Below, piece by piece: positions 58,352 through 64,000 of a stretch of DNA of 64,000 nt. Within the stretch, counting starts at the first letter, position 1. The number at the start of each line of letters is the position of its first letter. Under the pieces are notes generated by a model, which searched no databases, was not told the DNA's origin, and saw nothing but the letters and a program-made list of their open reading frames with translations. Both the position numbers and the translations under genes were made by a program. The stretch lies in NCBI GenBank assembly GCA_026008535.1, contig BRKX01000003.1, positions 27,952,001 through 28,016,000 of the forward strand. The letters are read 5' to 3'. The DNA is from Perilla frutescens (taxonomy: Eukaryota > Streptophyta > Magnoliopsida > Lamiales > Lamiaceae).

Positions 58352-59689
58352 TGTAATGCCCCATATTTTCAAATAAGCTTTAGATAATTCTTAAGCATAA
58401 CTAAGGAGTTAAGGAAGAGATTTTTATGAGGTTTAAGTGAAATCAGATGTCAGTCACGACTTTATGGGTCAATTTTCACGAAATCTTCTTTTCAAAAATT
58501 TTGATCTTAATTCTGTTATGGCCGATTTTGGTCTTGTTAGAAATTTTTTAACTCAAGGAGTGTTTTGATATTTTCAGAATTTTATTATGAATTCATTTGA
58601 GGTCCTGGTGATGAAAAACGTATTCAAAGGATAAATGAATAGTAACTTTTACGTGCATTCGTGATTTGAAATTTTTATGAAATCCTCCTTGTTAATCCGA
58701 GACTTGTTCTGTCAAGCTCCTCTTATGGGAAATAACTTAAGGAATCCGTCAATGCTCACGGATTTCCATTCTAAGGTCAATCGAACACTCGGGAATTTTA
58801 TTTGTCCCTTGTGTGGAATAGTAACTTTATTTTTAGAAAGAGAATCTTTTCCCTTTTGCCTTCAAGACTACTCATTCTTTACCCTGAGTCAAGTTGGTTC
58901 AATAGTTCTCGAGCCAATGAACTTTTCGGTATTTTTAGATTTCATGTCTGAGGTCATTTGGACCTCGACATCAAACAGAGCAGCTTTTAACCGAACCCGG
59001 AGTAACTTTTGCAGTATTGTTGCACTGCAATGGCTTCCAAGGGAAGCCAATCTCACCCCTATAAATAAAGCCTCACCTCTCTCTCATTTTTCACACCATT
59101 GTTCTTCATTTCTCAAGTTTTAGATAGAGAGAAAGTCGAGAGTTGTGAGAAGTGTCTTCGTTAGTTCACCTCCGAGTCGATGACAGAAGTAGGTGGCTCT
59201 GCTGTGAGGAGTGACAGAGAAGATATGATGCGGGGGAAGGTGCTAAGGGTGCCATCAGGATGCAGTAGGTGGCTCTGCTACAGCTGTGACTTGACGAGAT
59301 GCTGAGCTAGCCACCTTCCATCGACGCACTCGACTGCATCCATTCTTTTTCATCGTCGTCGGATCCTATTTCTTTCTTGTCTTTAATTCCGCATTTCATT
59401 TCGTCTTTCGTAATTGTAATCTTGTTATTATTCTCGTTGTTATTCTCATTTATTTCGTTTGAGGTTCCGTTTAAGTTTCGTATATAGATTTCATCGTGTT
59501 CAAAAGAGATAATCATATTCTTCCGTTATAATGTCAATTTTAAAGTTTTAAAGCATGCTTGTCTCTATATTTTGCAAGTATTGAGTCTTATTTAATTTTT
59601 TAAATGTCGAGGAAAAGGGAGAGGTGACCGAGTAATGCCTTGACCAACACTTCGAGCATGGATTTCGATGTTCATGGGAGTGCACAGAC

Positions 59690-59900
59690 CATGCAAGGAT
59701 TGCACGACCTGTGCAAAGCTCTCGATAAGTTTCTGGAGAGCTAGCATACACTGTGCAAGGATAGCACAGCCCGTGCAAGGGTCTGCATGGATCGTGCTTT
59801 GCTTCTATGGCCCGTGTCGAAAAATCTGGGCATTTGATTCCCGTCTTAATAATTAGCATGGCCCGTGCTATGCTTGCACGGCATGTGCAATGCCTCTGCC
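59690..59900 (+). repeat. GCAC/GTGC short repeat array in the C 3' LTR
   Basis: Degenerate copies of GCACGGCCCGTGCAA-like palindromic words: GCACGACCTGTGCAAAG, GCACAGCCCGTGCAAGG, GCATGGATCGTGC, GGCCCGTG, GCATGGCCCGTGCTATG, GCACGGCATGTGCAATG. It occupies the place of the GC block in LTR A, about 600 bp after the TATA box. It is almost entirely lost in the 5' LTR, where only the first copy remains. Confidence 0.7.
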
Positions 59901-60931
59901 GCCATGTTTTGTCTCTATGTGTATTCTATTCTCGATTATTTCAAACTCTCGTGTTTTATAAAGGTTCTAAAGTCGTGCAATCTGTGTTTAAGTCCAAGTT
60001 AAGGGAAGAAAGGTTAGATTTTTTTTGAATTCTTGTTAGATGTTAGAATTCTTCGAAGGAGGCCGCTAAGTTGATTATTCAGATTTTGTAGGAAGAGGTG
60101 AGCCCTATGGAGAACCAAGAAAGGATTTTCAGCTCGTGCTTCATCCACGTGCTCGTCATCAAGGTGCTCGTCATCGTGGTGGGTGATTCTAAACCAAAGC
60201 TATGGTTTGAGTTAATAAGCTCTGGAAGCATGATAGGGCGAGATGAAATATCCAACTAAGTGTTTTGCTCTGCCTGACTGATCTTTGTACAAAGGAAAGA
60301 AGGAAGGAAGTTATAGCATGATTATGTTAATTGTTATTTGAGCTCCTGATTAAGTAAAGGATGTTATGATTTGATATGATATCTTATAGTTGATTTATAT
60401 GAGGTATAGATGATCATGATCATAAGTAAAGTTTTGTATCGATATTATTGTTGAGAAAGGTTATTGAGATAAATGATGCCTTTTAGGTTGATTATTGTAT
60501 CCCTTATTGGAGTTAAGGCTATAGTATTAAGAAATGCAATCTAGATGTTTAAATCTAGGTTATGTTTTATGCTAGCATGATTTAGCATTGAGGCTTTGAT
60601 ATTAAGGATTGAATATGAGAATTCAAGGTTGAGGATTAAGTATTAAGGATCCACGGTTAAGATTTTGATAATGAATGTTATGATTCAATTTTTGTTAAGC
60701 ACGTTATTGAGCTCAAAGAACAGTTTTATTGCATTATCATGTTGTGACCTTCGTGTCACTAAAGTTGATCATTTGATAAGTAAAGGGAGTCACTGCAGGG
60801 TAATCCCCTCGCATACTCAGGAGAATACTTGAGGTAACCCATCTTCTATCCGAAACCAGGCCTAAGGGTGCAGTAGACATCAGGTTTGAGCTAGGAAGGG
60901 CGCCAGGAAAGAAAGCAAAAAGTTTTTGCGG

Positions 60932-60966
60932 ATATGGAGAGGGCTTTTACTTTTTGCTCTCCATAT
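60932..60966 (+). other. Conserved LTR hairpin, C 3' copy
   Basis: ATATGGAGAG and CTCTCCATAT, a perfect 10-bp stem with a loop of about 15 nt (GGCTTTTACTTTTTG). Confidence 0.65.
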
Positions 60967-61872
60967 GCTGCCAGTTATTAATTGGATATTTCTAAAGTTT
61001 ATCGTAGAGTTTTATTGTAAAATCCCACTGAGTACATTAGTGCTCACGCCCTCTTTTTCAAATATTTTCAGGTTGAGATACTGAGGCCGGTGATGTGCTG
61101 CTGGTGGGGTTTTCTGAGTCGTCTGAGTTTCCAAAGTTGTTTCTCTTTATGGTTACATAATTTTCTTTGGATATGTTTATGCCAAGTACTCTGACGTCTA
61201 GTATTTAGTTCTGATATATGTAACTTGATTCTTGATAGTAGCATGTCTTCAGGGCTATGATTCCTAAATATTAATAAAGTCTTTGAGAAGAGGAAGCATG
61301 TGTTCTTTGACATACCCGTTTATTCCTTCGTTGATTCCGATTTATTTAAATAATCATACTTGCTAAGCATGATGGTATCTATTCATTATCAGTTGACCTA
61401 TGATTAAGTCTTGCATGCTTGTTATTGTTGTTCACCTATGAAGAGGCTTTTTCTTTCAAGCATGATTCTGCTCGTTTTCTGTTAATCTTAAGTTGTGTTC
61501 TTATTTCATCCTATGAATAGGACATTATGATTTATTTGACTCCGACCTTTCTATGGGTCTTAGCTGTTGTGACCTATGAAGAGGTCTTATTTATTTAAAG
61601 TGTCGAATTCCTATCTGTTTGTCATTGGATTATGTTTAAATTTTGATTAGCATATGATATGACATTCCGTTGACTCAATTGAATCCTTTGACTCCTTGAT
61701 TCGTTGAAAACGATAATTCTTCCTAGTCATAAAGTTAAGTTGCCTAAATTTTTGGGGCGCTAACTTAGTTTAATTCTAGAAACACCCCATGGATTTCCAA
61801 TTTTTCCTGTTTTTTTTACGCCTAACACCCTGTCCCTATTAAAAATGACCGCCTAGGGATCGGGTTGTTACA

Positions 61873-61877
61873 GAAAA
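61873..61877. repeat. Right target duplication of element C
   Basis: GAAAA, matching 54249-54253. LTR E resumes after it. Confidence 0.88.
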
Positions 61878-61970
61878 ACTGCTAAGAAGACGTCAGCTCA
61901 AAATCCCAGTTGAAGATACGCCAACCCTGAATGCCAATTGAAGATGTGCAAGCTCAAATGCCAGCTGAAG

Positions 61971-62182
61971 GCCCAGAACTGCAAGCTGAGGAAAGCCTAA
62001 CTGGAGCTCAGAAGCGTCAAAGCCAGAGCCCAGAACTGGTAGCTGAGGAAAGCCTAACTGGAGATCAGAAGCATCAAAGCCAGAGCCCAGAACTGCCAGC
62101 TGAAGAAAGCCTAACTGGAGCTCAGAAGCATCAAGCTAGAGCCCAGAACTGCCAGCTGAAGAAAGTCAAAACTGCAGCTTAA
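61971..62182 (+). repeat. 57-bp tandem repeats in LTR E
   Basis: Units start at 61971, 62028, 62085 and 62141 with GCCCAGAACTG, the first three nearly identical (57, 57, 56 bp), the last partial. 57 bp is 19 codons, so a frame (61931-62182) stays open and would encode a 19-residue repeat (PELQAEESLTGAQKRQSQS type). As it lies within an LTR, I regard it as noncoding. Confidence 0.85.
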
Positions 62183-63185
62183 ATCTACCAACAAGATGTG
62201 CAGAACTGCCAGATGAGGATATGACCCAACTGAAGATCACAACTGCCAATTGAAGCTCAGAACTGACGATCGAGACAAAAGCTGAAACTGGAAGTCAAAA
62301 TCCTGAGAACTGCCAACAAGAAGATCTTGAAGTTAATGCAAGCCAAGATCCTGAAGTAAAAACTTGTCAGAGAACAAACGGCAGTGCAACAACTACATCA
62401 ACAAAAAGCCCCTCAACGACTTTAAAAATCAATGAATTATTTATGATCGGTCGTTGATTCACAAACGGTCACAAGCTCACTCCTCAATAACGAATGAGTG
62501 ATTGTACAGGCCCTATTTTTACATAGGCCCTAATACCAAGCCCACAGCCATTTGAAGGTCTAGAGAACCGAAGAAGTCGACTCTTCGAGGTCAACACCTT
62601 AAGGTCGATACCTCGAAGTCAACACCTTGAGGTCATTGCCCTAGTATCCGAGGTTCAGAGGTCTAAAAGAAGAGACCAGGATCGAGCAGACTCCTGAAAA
62701 GAGACCGAGTCCACCTATCCATTGAAGATAAGGGAGACCCTGTCAAAACCCTAAAAAGGATAGAGAGAATCCTCCAAAAATCGGAGGTTGGTTAAACTCT
62801 CTCTTATATATATATATATACATCCCGCAAAGGAGGAGGGCATCGAACGATACACCATCACTCATGCAACACTGAAATTTATACAACATTTTTATATAGT
62901 AGAAACTCTCGATACTCTTAGCCCATCTTCACACGATCCATCAATCGACATTTTCATAATGTTCTACGGTGACAAAATTCAGCTCTTCGATCCATATTTA
63001 TCATTTTTATTTCAATTTCATATTTCTTTTATCTTAACTAAGTTCGATTCTGACATGGGCGTCGGAGTCCGTTCGATCATTAACCCCCCGACGGTCCTTC
63101 GGCTTAATGTGTGTTTTCTTTACCTTGTAGATCGCCGGAGCCAGAACTCGAAGAATGATCAATTGTAGAGTTTTTGACCTCTACA

Positions 63186-63570
63186 GTTTGGCACCCATCA
63201 TAGGGCTCCAATTGATCACTTCAAGATGACGAACAACAGCCGAAATTATGCAATGACCGTCCTTTAGGAAACTCGAAAAGATGGGGTGACTGCTACCCTT
63301 TCATCAGAAGATGACGGTGATGTTGCACGACTCCTACGTTCGATCCAATGATAATTGGATACTACCACGGTCGAATTCGCGGCAATCCGAACCGAGAACT
63401 CAGCCTTGAAGGTCAGGGTTAAAGCTATTTCACAACCAAACCTTTTTCCGAACGGATCTACTCGAACCTAACTGTCCCCTCTCTCACGAACCCGAACGTC
63501 CAACAAACTCTGAAAGTAGGTACTTCTAAACTCAACTCATGAATTGACTAATCATTTCATCGCAGGTACA
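63186..63570 (+). pseudogene. Primer site and gag start of element E (partial)
   Basis: GTTTGGCACCCATCATAGGG at 63186-63205 resembles the TTTGGCGCCCACCGTGGGG primer region of plant Tat-type gypsy elements. ATG at 63226 gives MTNNSRNYAMTVL, then TAG and, in the same frame, ETRKDGVTATLSSEDDGDVA and further stops. The reading is interrupted at 63571 by another LTR. Identification as gag is by position only. Confidence 0.5.
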
Positions 63571-64000
63571 TGTTGGGGGGTTTTTCGAATTAAACCACCG
63601 CAGGATCATTTGGTTGTTCATCAATCCATGTTCATGCAAATCATATTTTTATGTCACATGCATGTTCATCACGTCAAGCACAAAACTATGCAAAACGAAT
63701 CTAACGAAGCGGAATACATAGATTCAAATTACTTACAATTGTCAGACGGTCTGAGGACAAGATTATAGATCTAATCTTACTGTTGAATGAACACTAAAGT
63801 GGCGCCCCTTTTTCGTCAAAAATTCGAGCAGCACATATTCTACTCTAAGATCTTCTGTTGTATTCCCGGACTGTATCTAGATTCAGAGTTGGCTGAAATC
63901 TACTAGATAGGGTTGTGAAATCTGTGGATAACTTGGAGAGACAAAGAGGGGCTGATTTCTTCTGATGAAATTTTCGAACCCACCTCTTCTATTTATAGGG
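63571..64000 (-). mobile_element. Start of a further LTR, probably copia, minus orientation
   Basis: TGTTGGGGGGTTTTTCG at 63571 follows GTACA and interrupts element E. AATCTAACGAAGCGGAATAC, followed by repeated TAGATC/ACTTAC words, is typical of the R/U5 of plant copia LTRs read in reverse. A TATA box (CTATAAATAG on minus) is at 63989-63998, at the window edge. The short ORF 63544-63768 spans the junction and is spurious. Confidence 0.5.

Larger units (their letters stand above)
54254..61872 (+). mobile_element. Tekay-like gypsy element C, non-autonomous, unequal LTRs
   Basis: The element is 7.6 kb: 5' LTR 54254-56017 (1,764 bp), primer site 56020-56031 (TGGTATCAGAGC, perfect initiator-Met type), interior 56018-58351 (2.33 kb), 3' LTR 58352-61872 (3,521 bp), flanked by GAAAA. 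The interior has no recognisable gag, protease, RT or integrase, yet keeps the typical 3' end TTTCAGGACGAAATTTC plus polypurine tract. It therefore resembles a large retrotransposon derivative mobilised in trans, or an internally deleted copy. The 5' LTR lacks about 1.75 kb that the 3' LTR keeps. The lineage comes from similarity to A and D. Confidence 0.88.
58352..61872 (+). repeat. 3' LTR of element C, full length
   Basis: The repeat runs TGTAATGCCCC to GTTGTTACA, 3.5 kb. In order it holds: TATA box 59059-59070, a GCAC/GTGC repeat array 59690-59900, the region shared with D (60200-60850), hairpin 60932-60966, CACTGAGT...TTTTCAGGT motif 61023-61073, and a repeated word CCTATGAAGAGG or its variants (near 61430 and 61571). 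It is the best reference copy of this family in the window. Confidence 0.88.
53865..63185 (+). mobile_element. LTR of gypsy element E, split by element C
   Basis: The LTR probably starts TGTTAGGAAAAACT at 53865 and ends GACCTCTACA at 63185. Without element C (54254-61872 plus one GAAAA) it is about 1.7 kb. It contains 57-bp tandem repeats (61971-62182), short GGTCGA/CTCGAGGTC-type repeats (62575-62640), a TA-rich TATA region (62803-62820) and a leader. A primer-like GTTTGGCACCCATCATAGGG follows. The left boundary is inferred from TG and the fit of the family and could shift. Confidence 0.6.

Noticed and set aside
1..64000. CRISPR arrays, rRNA or tRNA genes, bacterial-type operons
   Set aside because: No regularly spaced repeat-spacer pattern and no rRNA or cloverleaf sequence seen; tRNA-like words are only primer-binding sites of retroelements.

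Overview
This window is repeat-dominated intergenic DNA from a flowering plant, probably a eudicot. The evidence is that nearly every recognisable coding remnant belongs to a plant transposon lineage: a Ty1/copia SIRE/Maximus element, Ty3/gypsy chromovirus (Tekay/Del-like) and Athila elements, CACTA and hAT DNA transposons. The background is AT-rich with plant-type TA and ATT microsatellites. No rRNA, tRNA, CRISPR or bacterial-style operon is visible. The only plausible host gene is a 67-codon secreted cysteine-rich peptide at 37624-37827 (minus strand).

Left part (1-24402). A Tekay-like LTR (element A, minus) occupies 437-3483 and abuts the 3' part of a CACTA element ending at 5311. Next is a SIRE-type LTR fragment (5312-5641), then a minus-strand chromovirus (G1). 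G1 has its 3' LTR at 5642-17963, gag-pol at 17979-22451 and a 5' LTR truncated at about 24402. A complete but decayed SIRE-type copia element (6371-16022, 5-bp target duplication ACATA) sits inside the G1 3' LTR. It carries gag, pol and an extra env-like reading frame.

Middle (24402-39423). A plus-strand Athila element follows, with only about 92 bp of 5' LTR left, a tRNA-Asp-type primer site, gag-pol, an env-like ORF and a full 1.4-kb 3' LTR (34711-36145). The join between G1 and Athila carries a duplicated 22-bp filler. Then comes AT-rich, transposon-poor sequence holding the cysteine-rich peptide gene and a short copia gag fossil.

Right part (39650-64000). A second Tekay-like LTR (element D) has been split by three later insertions, each with a perfect target duplication: a solo LTR (40862-42572, CATAG), a non-autonomous hAT-like element (42688-44801, 8-bp ATTATAAC) and another solo LTR (45517-48169, ACTGT). 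D continues into a decayed gag at 50159-50580. After smaller LTR remnants, an LTR of another gypsy element (E, 53865-63185) is split by element C (54254-61872, duplication GAAAA). C has two LTRs of very unequal length and a short interior without gag or pol. A further LTR starts at 63571 and runs off the window.

None of the retroelements is autonomous: all pol genes carry nonsense codons and frameshifts, and two of the three reverse transcriptases have lost an active-site aspartate. The most interesting signals are: (1) the peptide gene, whose cysteines fit two CX3CX3C triplets except for one Arg; (2) a hairpin conserved with paired changes in four LTR copies; (3) GC-rich repeat arrays recurring in unrelated LTR families; (4) the hAT-like element with GAGCTCG-rich ends and a tandemly repeated core. 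All calls come from reading the sequence; no database search was possible.
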